Assembly: GCA_003993805.1 (NCBI GenBank)
Contig: RSEF01000001.1
Location: forward strand, 207,316,731-207,380,730
Origin: Himantopus leucocephalus
Lineage: Eukaryota; Chordata; Aves; Charadriiformes; Recurvirostridae
Length of the DNA: 64,000 nt
Reading direction: 5' to 3'
How positions within the stretch are numbered: the first letter of the stretch is position 1; every line of letters starts with the position of its first letter. The position numbers were made by a program, and so were the translations under genes. Shown here one piece after another: positions 39,064 to 60,500 of the stretch. A model generated the notes under the pieces. The model had not been told where the DNA came from. It did no database searches and saw only the letters and a program-made list of their open reading frames with translations.

Positions 39064-42000
39064 TTATTTGATGCCACAATATCTTCTCTTGTGGCCTACA
39101 AATTGGATGAACTAAAAGCACTCTAATTGGAACTGCCTTGGATAATTGCCCACTATCTAAAAGTGATGCCAAAAGTAGCAGCCTGCTTATTTAACTGTGA
39201 TAGGAACAATTCCTAAATCCTCAGGAAACTGTGATGACTTTCTGTTCACTTTCAACTACACTTTCTTAGCCTGTGTTTGCATTATTTAAACTCTGCACAA
39301 CCAGAACTAATTGTCAAGTGTTCATGTAGATTTAAAGGAAAAAAAAATCATTAGCAGGTGAAGTTAGAATATAATTAAGATAGTAACATATACTGATTAA
39401 AACTTGAGGCGGTGGATCTTAGAAAGCACAGGGCGTCTAAACGTAGACTGGTCCCAAAGCTTTGCACACAGAAAGACATGATCTTTTTAATTAAAACCAA
39501 TAAAGAAATGAACATCAGCCTACAACCTGGCTCTTACTGGTTTGTGTTGCAACCAGTAAAAAGCTTTTTTGGAAACATTCAAATTAAAAATTTAAAATGT
39601 AAAAATCTGAAAAATTGCCTAGTAATGTTTGCATTTAGGCATCTGAAATTTGCGTGCTTTGACTTATCTATAAAAAGTCGTAGGAAAAAATGTAGAAAAT
39701 AACTCGCAGATTTCCAACCAGGTCCGATGATTTCTTCTGTAGACTCAGAATTTTAAGATCCAAAATAGAACTGACCCACACAAATGACACAGCATAAAAT
39801 GTTATAAAAAGAATTTCCATACTCCTGTGGGCAAAATCAGGTGTCTACATCCATACCAAGGAAGCCAAAGGTCTCATTCTAAATATAAAAGCCTCTCTTA
39901 CGACAAACACAGTGGCAAACTTTGGCTGCACTAGATAGAACCATATAAGCAATAGATCAGAATGAGCCTAATGTGTAATTATGTACAGAGAAAGCCTATT
40001 CTGGAGGTAACAGATGGGCTGCCAGATGTTGGGGCTGCTCTCACCTGCAGGCCTCGGTCATCCCTGCTGCTAGAAACGGAAGATGCAGGGGATCGGGATC
40101 TTCCTGGGCACAGATGCTATTCCTGCCCACGTGCAGTGGAGGCAGGTGGGGGGAGAATAAAAAAACCCCTCTGTCTTCTCTGGGTCCTGGAGGCAGATTA
40201 TTCTTTTCATGTGTTCTTTTAGAGTAGAAAGAAATAACTGAAGTGTAACAATAAAATAGGTCTCTCTATCAGGTCAGGGTTGGACCACTTTCATCCAGTT
40301 CACCTTTGGCTTTAAAGAGTGCAGGGAAAATTGTAGTTAAACCTTGACTACAGAAAACTGCTAATCCTGCCAAAACCTGTTAAAAGAGTGTCTCACTCAA
40401 TAAAAGAGCACATGGCATTGTTCAGCATCATGTGATTTGCTAAAAGATATAGTTAAATAGGAGCTAAATCCTTCTTCAGCTTTGATTTAAGCTCTTACTC
40501 AGTGACTTAATTAGAATGGGAAGCAGAGGAAGGAAGACAGAAAACAGGAGTAAGGCTTCTAGCTATATAAATACAGAAAGACTTGAGCAAAGTTTATGTA
40601 GAGGCAACTAAGAAAAAGAGCAGTACTACTGATCAACCACAGGTCACTGTTTTATCACACAATCTTTTAAACATGTGCTGTTCAGTGAGATGCACATATA
40701 GCCATTTTTATCTCGAACCTGAGCACTTTGGGAACATCTTGTTGATGTGAGGTAATACCTGCATTTTAGAGATGTCACGCCAAGATACACAGCAGCTTAA
40801 AAGATATATTAAAACTGCCTGGGGAGCTGAGTGTCAGTCCCAGGTTTCCTGAATCGTTCCGTGCTTTTTTTCATTGGTAACATTTTCACCTTTCGTTCAC
40901 TTCCTCCATAATGCCTACTCCGTTGCACAGTGTGCTGGTCTAAGATAGTGTTCTCAGCTCAAAGAAACTCCATGAGAAAGAAAATAAACTTTTTTTCCTA
41001 CTTTTGGTTTGGGATTTCTTACAAAAGCCAAGGCTGCATAAAGACTAAATGGACATTTTTTTGTCTCTCGGGAGTCCCTCTAGTGTACACTGTCAATTGG
41101 AAGTGCGCAGTTTTGCAACTATCACACAGATTAATCGCAAACTGTTTTTCAGGTGCTATTTGTTCCCCAAATGTCAGTTCCACAGAGAGGTATTGTTACG
41201 AGCTGCTGAGATGCCTTTCAGTGGCCTGCTCCCTTGCTTTAGTCTACCTACAATTTACCTGGACAATTACTATCTTAGTGGGACAGGCTTTTTACTTGGA
41301 GGGAACTGTACCATCAACTTCAAAGGGTAGCTGGCTTGTGCCCTTAATAAATACATATTCTGAAGCCTGGCAGTTTCCTGGGAATTGACACCTAAACAGC
41401 CAGAGAGTTGTAATGAAAAGAAAAGACAGAAATAATAACGAGCTGCATTGTTAAAATATAATGGGCTGCATCTTGCCCTCTGCTGAGCCGCTTTACGATG
41501 GATTGGGGAAATGGCAGGGAAAAGGGCAGGAGAAATTTATTTCTGAAGTGCCAAGAAGCAGAGTTTGTTCCTTGGAGGATCTGTAGCTTGGAAACAATGA
41601 TAACCCTTTTGTATCCCACTGGCATACTCTGAGGATTAAAGCTTATCAAACCTTGGTAAACTCCAGAAAGCCAGTAAGACATGTGCACAGCAATGGTATC
41701 AGTATTATTGAGAGATTCTGGTCTTCAGTGATAGTTTTAGGGAAGTTCATTGGTTATACTTAAAAATATGCCCCCTTTTACCTGACAGAGAAGTGAACAG
41801 CCTGACAAATTTCATTCGGACAGATTTGATACTGTGAAGCTCCTACTCTGTTTGCATTCAGAAATTTCTGAAGCAGAAAAACAAAAAAATAACTGTGATT
41901 CGTTTTGATGCCTTGATTTCTTTCTGATTGTAAAAAATGAGCCTGTTATAAAACTTACACTGGTGCTGACTATCATGGACTGGCTCAAACAATGCTTCTA

Positions 42001-42663
42001 CACAACAGCACAGAAATTTCACCTTTAGTAATCATGAAATATCAGAAGGAGAAAGCTCTTGTATAAATATCTTTTAAAAAATAAACTAAAGGGACAAAAA
42101 GTGTCATTGTGCTGTTAAGCCAATGCTAAAGCTGAAGAGAGAGAATGGTAGTTTCACCTTTTATACTGATTATACCACTAATTTAAAAATACCTATTGCC
42201 ATTGCAATGTTTAGGTAAAAAATTACCTTTCTAGGCAATAGTTTTATCACTGTTTCTGTGCTCCCTCCTTTCACTCCTGCTCAGAATCACCTTGTTTCAC
42301 AACTGTTCTCACTAAAATCCCGGGATCTTCCCTGGAGTAAGCAGCAGGATGATATTAGCACAGAAGTACCAGAATGTGACTGTGCAACCAAAATGGGAGC
42401 TGGGCTTCTTGGAAGAGCTTTGCCTTCCGTCAGTGGCTTCTAACATCATTTCTAGTTTAGGAAAACACAAATGGTAACAGAACAAATTCCTGTGACTTTT
42501 GCTCTCTCCTCCAGACCATGGAGAGCTTTATTCAATTACGAATCCCCCCCGAAGTCTGAGGGTGAAAACTTCCTGCAAGTGGCAATGAAGAAAGAGGCTC
42601 TATGGGGCAAGGTAGATCAGAGGTGGCTCTTTGAAGTACTTGAAAGATATAATGATGCTTTCT

Positions 42664-42705
42664 CCCACCCCACCCCCTCCCNCCCCCCCCCCCCCCCCCC
42701 CGCCC
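42664..42705. repeat. Poly-C tract with an N
   Basis: A C-rich run interrupted by A, T, a single N at 42682 and a G. In the GRIA4 pre-mRNA it is a long G tract. The N suggests an assembly or base-calling problem in the homopolymer, so the length should not be trusted. Confidence 0.85.
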
Positions 42706-45700
42706 CAGGACAGAGGAAATTCAGTGAGTGCAGCAACATGGACACTAATGAGTTGTTTTCTTCTAAAGATACAAATGTCAGAAACTTTTTCAATAACAAT
42801 GTTCTTCACTGCAATTTGGTGACTTAAGTCGGGATTATTACAATTTCCTGCCTCTATACGTAAAAATTGCAAGAAAGGGAAAAATTCCTCCAACTAGAAG
42901 ATTTTACTTAAATACATTTGCTTGTACGTCTTGCAGTGGACCTCATTAGCCATCATCAAATTTTCCCTTTTTTTTTTATAGCACTCTTTCATATGGGGAA
43001 GACCCTTATCTTGATTAAAAATGAGAAAATTAATCCAATAGGCATCACTGGGGAACGGAGTAAGCTGGGATTGTGATCTCTGTTCTCAAGGCTTTATTTT
43101 TACTTTTAAAACAGACATTCTGTTTTTAGACAGAAATAATCCAGATAACCGAAACTAAGTATGTCTCCCAGGCTCAGCCGGAAGAACAACTTGCTAACAT
43201 TCATTGCCAGGCTCTCTCTTCACTGATCTTCTTTTGACCCCTGACTTTCACATTCCTTGCTAAGCAGTGGCCCACTCTCTGTCTTTTTACCTAGTAAATG
43301 TTATTTTTAGTTGACAGAAAACCCAACGAGCTCTGAAGGATCTGACCTGCTTGAGAAATACCCAGGCTATAAGCTCTGACACTGAATGGGTAATGGGGTG
43401 GTAATTCAAGCCTTGTTATGTCCAAAGTGAAGGGAAGAATATTATGCAAAGTCATACAGTATGATCTACACCATCAGTCAAACAGGATAATGTTTACAAT
43501 ATGCATAAAATGTTATAGATCACATTCTAGTTTTCAAATCATTTTGTATCACAGAAAGAAATGACCTTGTAAAATCTTGGTAAGTGAAACTCCTGACTGA
43601 AATCCTGTTATTGTAAGTATCAACAGACCATCCCATAACTACGCAGGGATTTTTATTTTCTCCACTGCACCTTGCTTTAAAAGAATAGAGGTCAAACTCA
43701 GTAATTTCCCATCACTCATTTTTTATCCTCAAATCTCCATTATTCGCCCGTTGTCTCTGTATCTTCTCTACATCAAAGATAAATAACACCAGTTTCTAGC
43801 TCCTTCAGTGCTTTGCTGAAATGATTGCCTCTATGGATAACACACTGATTATGGGCAAGACCAGGCAGGAGAAGAGAAACATGAAAAATAAGCGAACCTA
43901 CTTCCTCTGCATCTCTCCTCACTGTGAAGGTCACTTATCTTCAGAATGACCTGTGAAGGTCTTTGGATGCCAGTGTTGGCAGCTGGAGGAGAGCTAGCCA
44001 GCAGGGGAAATACCCATTCTCGTCTCTGAATTGCCAGAACAATGCTCAAAAGCACATAGGGTACAGACCTTGCCATGGTGACCCAAGAGTCACCTTTGTC
44101 TATTTCTATACCTTTCTAGAAACAGGAATGCACCATTGAGTAAACAATGCAGCTCAGATGCATAGAAAGACCACATGTTAGAATAGCTACATCAATGATA
44201 TCGGTTAAAAAAAAATAAAAATCTATGAAGTCCTTCCAAAACTGAACAATATAGGGTACACTGAAGAGCGGTCCAGGGAAATGCATACTTTATGATACAA
44301 CACAAATTGCACAAGGAAGCTTCACTCATGGGAAAATTCTACCTTTGTGAAGATTCATGGATTTCTACAGTACGAAACCTTTGAAAAACACTAGTGAAAG
44401 AACTCCTCTACAGTAAATAAATTTTGACTCTGTAAGTAATTTGGGAGGTCAGCTCAAACAATCTTTTCCTAGTTTTCCTCTTACTCTGAGGGAATCTGTG
44501 AATATCATAGCCCTTTTTTTTTTTTGTACACACAAGTCCGATTTTACAGATATCATAAGAAACCAGAGAATGCAAGAAGTTTTGGTGGAAAAAAATGTAT
44601 CTATCCTTATAGGTGACTACTGTGTAATGACTATGATTCTTTTCCCACAGAGCTTGGTGTTAACTGTCAATTCACTGATCTACAAAACCAGGGTAAACAG
44701 AGAACTGGGGTACATCCCAGCCTAATGTATTAAGTTCACAATAAACAGCTTTGACAGTGAATGATGATCTGGAAATTCCTTCCACAATAAGCTACTTGTA
44801 TTCTGGTGTCCAAAAACATCAAGGACAGAACTTGATAAAAAGTTTAATGGTCCCGTTGAAAAAAATTATACTATAAGATTGACCCTTATTTTCCCAAGCT
44901 TGTTTCAGGTCAATGAAAAACATACCAAAAAAAAATAAAATAGTGAATATCCCATCCTATGTAAGGTCTGCCAATATTTTGTATTAACGTACATGCATTA
45001 CCAAAATAAGTTTTCCTTCAACACTATATTTCTAACAAAGGGACCATACTGGATATGTCCTTGAAAAGCAAAGGTAATATTGTCAGCTCTAGTACCACAC
45101 ATAAATGAAGCAATGAAAGAATGGCAATTTTGGAGACTGACCTTGGGAAAACAAGGACTAGCTGAAGTCACTGAGATTAAGATGGTCATTTATAAAGCCC
45201 ATGCACAGAAAGAATTCCTTCATAACAGATCTTTACCTTATTGTCGTGGTTTGGGCCATAAAATAACAGGTTTTGTCAAGAAAAAAGTTCCCTGCACCAC
45301 AGATCCCTCACTTTTAGGGTAAATCTCTTTCAGGTATTGCACAATTACAAAAAGCAGGAGAACCTATAAGATATTGACAGGGTACCCTTGGATGCCTCTC
45401 GCACTTCAAGCACTCTCCAGGGCACTCCTCCCTTGCAAGGAGCGGAGACTAAAATCCATAGCTTCACTCATGCTGTACTTTGCACTTCACACAAGTTGCT
45501 AGAATGATCAGATTTTTACAGAATTACATCTGCATCATCTGCTTCACTGATGCACTTCCCACATTTCCCACCTCCTGTTCATACAAACGCAGTAAAGAAT
45601 GGATAAAGAACTGGCCCTTAGCTGGTGTAAAGAGTCAGTTCATGTCACCAGCTGTCACACTGCAAAGAACCAGCACATATCACCATGTGGACCTTTTCTC

Positions 45701-46737
45701 CTTCCTCCCCAGACCATAAACATTTCCTCCTAAAGTCGAACTAGAGTTACTTCTTTACTACATAAAAAGAATAGAGACTTGAATAATGAAATATAGACTC
45801 CCAGATTCATATCTAGAAACACTGGCTGTAATTGCAATAGTAGGAACTTAATATAGCTCTGGATTTCATCAGGTTGGTGAACAGGCATCACCAGTCTCTA
45901 AAATACATCAACACATCTATTCAAAACAGTTTTTTATTATTTGGCTAGATCTAATCCTGCCACTTTCATCTGGCTGGACTCAAAGTGTCTCAGCAGACAC
46001 TCATGCTCTGACCAGGTTTCACTCATCCACACTGCATACTGTCAGCTGCAGGACAGGACAGCCAAACATCCTTAGTTAAACCAGTCACAGAAATGACGAC
46101 GACAACTCCTCATTTTTTAGCTCAACCTGTCATTCAGCTTCGCATCAAACAATTTCAAGATACAAAAAGTAGAAAAAGCTTTTGGTGTACCTTTAAGATA
46201 ATATTGCCCCTACTTCCTTTTTCATTACCTCTAAGAGTGGAGAACTCTTTCACACTCGTCACTATTCAAACTTGTTTATGATGCCTACATATCTAAAACA
46301 GAAAAGCAGAGGCATGCAAGGCACAGGATTTGCATAGTACAAGATCTCCAGGTGTTGCCCTCTAGAAACACAGATTACTGCAAGTGGCAAGGCAGACGAG
46401 CCAGGGGTGATCCACAACAGCCAGAAGTCTGGCCACCAGAACGTCTTCTAATGACATTTACAAAGGCAGGTCCTGCTAAGCAGACAAGCAGCACTCTCTT
46501 AACCACCTTTGAAAACACCACCTTTGAAGAAAAAAACTCATTAATTCACACTGATTACTACACAGTAGTTTTGGAAGGATACCTACCGTGGTAGGAGGAG
46601 GAAATGGTAAAGACAGCTGGATAGTGCAATGAGAGAAACTCAATCTTTGTTGTGATGAGAGCCTTTGCCCTCAATCCCATGTTCCTTCTCAAATATGTCA
46701 GTCTTTACAACATTATATAGAAATGAATATCACTGAA

Positions 46738-46754
46738 AAGGAAGGAAGGAAGGA
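46738..46754. repeat. GGAA microsatellite (short)
   Basis: About four tandem GGAA units in the large GRIA4 intron. Confidence 0.75.
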
Positions 46755-49700
46755 GACACACATGATGTGTAACGTGGTACTGCCCGGTGGGCATAAAAGA
46801 AACACACATCAGGCATTTCCCATTCTCCTCCATCCAGTGATATCCATGAAGTCTAATACTGCACCAGCACTGAGAATAAATCATTCCAATTAGCCAATAG
46901 GTACTGGTTGAACACTGCAGGAGTGTAGCATGGAACCCAATAAGGAAGAGTTTCAAACTAAAATCCACTACCCTGCTCATGTGTAGGGTCATGAGCAACA
47001 GAGAGACCAGTCCCTGGATCGCTCTGACAGGTGGATTTCATCTGCATGAGCGAAGTGATGGGTACGTGCTCTGTAATGAACATGAGCCCGGTGACGTGAT
47101 GGCAGGGAACCATCGCTAGTCCTACGCTACAGGAAAAAGTCTGATTTAGATTCCCAATTTTCTGTCAGTGTTAGACGTGTAAAAATATACGGTCTGTTTC
47201 TCCATACACTTACATGAATTTTATGCAGCTGTTACTACATTTTCAGTGAAAAAAACCCTGATTTATAATCATTGTAAGTAGGAGGAGGATTAAGACTAAA
47301 ATATCTCTAGTGAAATAGGTGTTCAAAGAGTTTAGTGAATTATTTGATATGAATAATTCATTTGAAAAAATTGATATTTTTCCCTAGTCCTGAACAGCCC
47401 AAGAACAGAGTGTGAATGTTTAACATTTATAAGCTACTTGCAATTATTTGTGAACTCCATCAAGTAATTTGTGGTCTACACATAACTCAAATAGGAAATT
47501 ATGATTATTAAATAAAATATAGAATTTACAACTCCCATAGCAAATTATGTCTTTTGACTAATTTATGTAATAATCTTAGCTAGTCTGCCCTTCATGGATT
47601 TCAAACTGCATGTTCAATATTTGCAATTATCTGTGCAGGCAGCAGTTACGTAAGTCATCTGATCAGTAACAGAAACACTACCATGTGGGATGCAGTCAAA
47701 ATAGCAAACCCAGCACATTCTACAATTTCAAACAATTCAGAAAATACTGAAGCAGGCAATTAAAATTTACAGCTGAGTCTTTTCTGTTCAAAAGCACAGG
47801 GGTAGGAAGCTTCTCCTCTCTTCAGTAAGCACTACTGTCTATAGACATACATGGAAGAGGTGGAATGGATATCAGGTATTGCTTGTTCTTTATTTTTGTC
47901 CAGAACATTAAGTGTGTTGCTTAATGTTTTTAATAGGTAAGTAGCACTGATGTGTTGCCTGAGGTTTGTCAGTGGGGCTGGAGAAGGAATGGGGTGCAGC
48001 AGAAGAACAAGCAGCTTAGCACATGTGAAAGAAAGGCTGGGGAAAGGCATGGACATGGACAGCCAGTCGAGACAGCTTGAAAGAAGATTTGGTCCAATTT
48101 TCATGTTGGGTAGGATTTCCCCTGTTCCCCTTTTTGAAACATGTGATCTGAAAAACTAAATGCTTTTGATCACATCACCCTAATGATAGTTGCTGACCCC
48201 CAGTTAGACCAAACTGTGGCCTCACTGAAACATACAGGAGCTTGGTCTTTAGCTGGGATGGAACCAGGATTTCACACTTGATCCTTACAATCACGGTTGT
48301 GCTCTTCCTCTCTGTTCTTATTAAACCGTCTTACCAGGACCTCTTCCTTCTAACTGCTTTATGTCTCGTCCCCAGTACTCCTAGATATTTTTATCTAGCC
48401 AGCTGAACAAACCTGAAGTAACCCCAAATTTGACACAAACCAACTTCCACTGGCAACTAGTGCTCATTATAACGGGCTGTCTCTTGGTGGTGGTGTTGGA
48501 CACTCTGCAGAAAAAAGTGAGAGGGACTAAAGAGCACCGTAACGCATGCTTAGAGCAAACAGCCCACTGTTAGGATATATATAACAGCTGCTAAAGTGAT
48601 TCCTAAAAAGTTTGCCCTAGCTTTGGCACAGTAAAGCATGACTGTGTCAACAATGGGCATTTCCTTACCATGGGAAAGCATCTCCACTAACCTGCAGTGC
48701 TGCCTACCACTTCTAGGTTGTCTGAAACACTGAGAAGGAGATAGCAATATGTTATATATATAAAATAAAAAATAAGTGCTTCGAAAATATACCCAGATAA
48801 TAGATCAGCCTCTCCTATTATCTGCTGCCTTCTACTTTTAACAACCCCATGAGTTCTGGACATGTTTTTCTTTATAATTCATATTTTTATTGTTGTCATT
48901 TCCCTCTCTCACCTCCTTTTGTTCTCATACTACTTTATTCAGCAGTGAAGGTGGCAGTTTTTAAATCCAAGAAGTACTGAATTTTAAGGACCAAAAATTC
49001 ATATTCAGTCACTGAAATAACCGGCCTGATTTTCCCCTGCACATACAAATCTTCTTTTGCTGCAGATGGAAATGATTCTGATGATGCTCCTATTCCCACC
49101 TGTGTAACACAGTTAAGGCTATTGAGGTTTGTGGCATTATGTGCAGGTTAAACTGGTGAGTTAAGAGTGAGTCTAGTTATCTGCATAGTGGTAACGATGT
49201 CTCCTTTGCGGTCACAGATGTAGACAGGTACCTCCTTAGTTATTTCCTGCACAGAACTATGGGTCCATCTGCACTTGCAACTCCTCCCTCCAACTCACTT
49301 CATCTCCTTTCTGCATCTATTTCATCGGAGCCTGCTGTAATCCCTTATCATGAGCACATGGGTGAAATGTGAGAATTGGGGTGCTGGTTGCTCCGCGGGC
49401 CATTCCCTCTCCCTCACCCGCATGTGCCCTACTGCTGTAAGACTCCGCAGGCCACACTCCCTCAGTCTGCTAGTTGCTCTTTTGCTTTGAAGAAAATTGG
49501 CAAGTCTACCAGAGGAAAAAAGGCAAGTTTTGTTTGCCTTAAACGTTAAAGACAACATAATGGTAAATACTGCCAATTTTAACACACAACTAGTACCTTC
49601 ACTTCTGTTTCCCTGACAATTTGAATGAAGAGCAAATGATGTTTTGCCTGTGAATCAAAAACTTGACTGAATGCATCTGATACCATGATAAAGAAAATAC

Positions 49701-50206
49701 TGGTGAGTTTGAAGGCAGTACTGAAATGCATAATGCTAGAAACACAAACTTTTTTTCCTAAATAAGAAGGTGCTTTAATAAAAAGTACTTTAATGAAGGT
49801 CTAATTGCCTCCAAGTGATGACATTTGAAAAAAGATGTTACAAGCAGCTTCTTATTCAGAAATTAGCAGCCAAGATCAATAAACAAAACATAAAATGTAG
49901 GCATATTATTGATGCACATACTGATGCAGATAATGTAGGCATAATACTGCTATAAAGGGTTTAATTTGGTGAAAAAAGCTGATGAAATAGAATAGCTGAT
50001 GTTAATTCTATTGAGGCTGACTTCAAGTAGCTAGTGTTCAACCAGTTTGGTTTTTATATGGCCTTGAAAGATATGCCAACTGTAGCTGCTAAATCCATAT
50101 TGCAATTAGAAATGTTTACCTTTGTTGATCAAAAAAATATGAAATGGAAGAAAAGAAAAATAACATACCATGTTCACACACAAAACAAAAAGAGCTATAT
50201 CAGGGA

Positions 50207-57524
<7,318 letters not shown>

Positions 57525-60500
57525 CTATAAAGAAAAAAGAAATATAGATGTATAGATTAATTGGAGTTGGCTTATACACTCAGCTAAGCAGCTAATTCCA
57601 AAGGTATGTCATTAACATCAGGACACTGTGGCTTAAATGTTCTTTATACCATCTTTCTATTTCTTTCTATCACAGTCTATATTTACTCAATATGTTTTTA
57701 GTAAAACATACATATTGCAGGTTTTTATTTTACAGAATTATAGAAACACTTAATTTTCCCACTAAGGAGGAGACTCTTAAATCTTATAGAGGTGGGCAGC
57801 AATGTAGGTGGATCATTTTAGGTATTAATTTAGATTTAAAGTAAAGGAATTCAAGGAAGAATGGAAAATGAGAATGACCCTATTGTCACTGAATGTATAG
57901 AGATTTTTTTATAAGATCCCAGAAACAGTCATTTATTATCATATTTTCATAAGATACAATCATTCTTTGAAGGAAGCCAGCTTATAGACTCAAGGAAGTT
58001 CCAAATAGCATGAAGCAGCAAAGGTGATTAACTATTGCCATGATGCCACAAAACTGCACACAGTTGACTTGGGGGGAAGATAGTTCATTAGGAATGAATC
58101 AGGTTTTAAACAGTGCAAAAAGGCAAGTACACAGAAAACAGCTGTGCAAAATCATACAATAAAAGGATAAAAAGTGTGCTGAATCCATTCCCATTAGAGA
58201 CAGGAATAATTTTCAGTATGTTTCCCTAATATGTTTTTAGAATTAAGATGTCAGTCTTGAATGAATTGTTATTGATGATGATGGTGATTAGGGCTGCTAA
58301 CAATGATGTCTGCATGAACTGTCGGGTATTGCAGGTGTGCTAATGGGTCATTTCTGTCATTAGGGACTCAACATTACATTAAGGTTTGCTCCTTGCCTTG
58401 CCTCGCCTCGCCTTGTACGCCAAAGCCGTCATTACAGCAGTACTTAAGACGGGAATTGTAAGAGGAACTGGGACAAAAGATGCACTGGTGGGAGGGGAAC
58501 AGATGCATAAGCTGCTGAAAACTTTCTCCTGTTCATCACTGGGGTGCTGTATCTAGGTGGATTCACAGAGCCGTGCTCTGTGGGCAGCATGGACTTCCAC
58601 ACAGCTCGTGGGCTGAGGAGGGTAACAGCATATTTTGAGGGCACTTGGTGTTGGCTGCAAGTAAGGTAGACTCACAACCTGCCTTCTGCAGTGGCATTAC
58701 TCTGCTTCAGGCCCCAATACATGAGATAACCTGCCTGTATTTACCCCGCCCCAGGCCCAGTCATCTTCACAGGCGCAATCGAGAGCTATTCATAAATCTC
58801 CATAAAAGAACTGTCGTAGTTTTATTTTCTAAATACTTAGTTGACCCAAATTCACCTTATGGGGTAGCATCTTCAGATATAGTACGTAGCCCATAGTTTA
58901 GCAAAGCATTTAAGCATTTTGCCTTTTAGGATGTTCTTAGGGACACTCATACTCAGTAAAATATACAAGGATATATTTAAATCCCATCAATTTCAATGAG
59001 AGTAAAACATGCTGAAAATTAAGGATGTGCTTAAATAGCTTAATCCAAGTGTTACTTAAATGGCCTGTGTGATAAAGAAAAAAAGAAACTGAAATGTAGG
59101 CTTTTTTGTCATCTCACAACTTTGAAACAGATAAATGCATTTAAAATCATATGTTTTTTGTTTATACACTGTTATACTAAGCTATATATATTTTACAGAA
59201 TTTAATTTAAAACTAATTTAATGTAGTTAAAATTTAAACCTATTTTGGTAGCAGTATAATTGTGAATCATGCAAAGGAACTGAATCATTCCAGTGCAGTG
59301 GCCCTAAAATGCAAGTTTTTATTAAAATTGCTATATATTAATCATCAGATTATATCTGTCACTCTGAAATAGTTGTGATGCAAAGACTTATCATCATAAT
59401 TTTACGTAAAGTTATTATAGTTTAAGCAACACAATTAAAATCATCATTTGCAAGCATATCAGTCTATCTCTGGTGCTAATGTCCTGGGTAAACATTATGA
59501 TAATATTGCTAATTCTCTGAATTTTAATGTAAATTTTGTAATACAAGGCAATTTTAAAAATGTGGCCTCTAAGTCTTGTGATTACATAAGTCTGAAATAG
59601 ATATTTTAAGCTAGGTACTGTATGAAGAAAAATAACATGTCTAAAATCTATTTTTAAATATTCTGAAAATTTTGAAGTAAATTTGGTTTCTGTAGTCTAA
59701 GGACTATAGGACGGTTTGGGCTACCGGCATTGCTGCATATTTTTGTATTTCATCTCAGTCATAAACTCCTTTTCTCTAGAAGGATGGTTTATTCCTAAAT
59801 TTCAGCTACTGTGAACACCTGATGTGGAGTCCTTGAAGTGAATTAACTGAAAGACTCAGGGAAACTGTGATCTATTAGTGCTAATCTTCTCTCTATTTGT
59901 CACATAGTGGTGTCTTCATTAACACAGTGTAAATGATAGACCTGGTCAATGGTCTTCAAAAGTGTTGGCTAACACCTCATTTTTTGCGTCCGCAGATAGC
60001 TGCTGGGATTAAAACAAGGATCCTTGAGGGCTCTTAGTTTTTTATAACGTGAGATGGAAAAGTGACAGCATCATTTTAGTGCAAATTGTGGAGATTTTAA
60101 AGACCTAATTAGCACACTGCATATTGTATGTGAAACACTGGATAAGACTCATCTTAGCAAATTTAAAAGCTTACAGAGTACACGCTGATCTTGCGCTACA
60201 TCAGAACTAGCTGCCTACACTGCTTTCAGTAAAGAGGAGAAATAGGAACTTACCCATTTCATTGCAATAGTGACCTAATGACAGATTATTCATAATGTAG
60301 ATAAACCAGCTTCATGCCAATGAATGTAAAGGGACAGTCCACAGCTAGGTCACAATTAGATGCCAAATAATTGGAAAAAGTGCAGCCTCCCCAGTCTGAT
60401 CATATTAGTTATTATTTTTATAAGACTACTGTGTGCCACAGTAAGGCCTACATAAACTTTTTGTTGTTGAAAGCTAAATAATGACAATAGCTGTGCATGG

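Noticed and set aside
40930..41388. 152-codon open frame on the + strand
   Set aside because: It begins at GTG with no Kozak or acceptor context, is antisense to a GRIA4 intron, has no recognisable domain and is overlapped by another frame.
45240..45270. TGTCGTGGTTTGGGCC, resembling the start of some avian endogenous retrovirus LTRs
   Set aside because: The similarity stops after about a dozen bases. No matching second LTR, primer-binding site or coding remnant is visible nearby.
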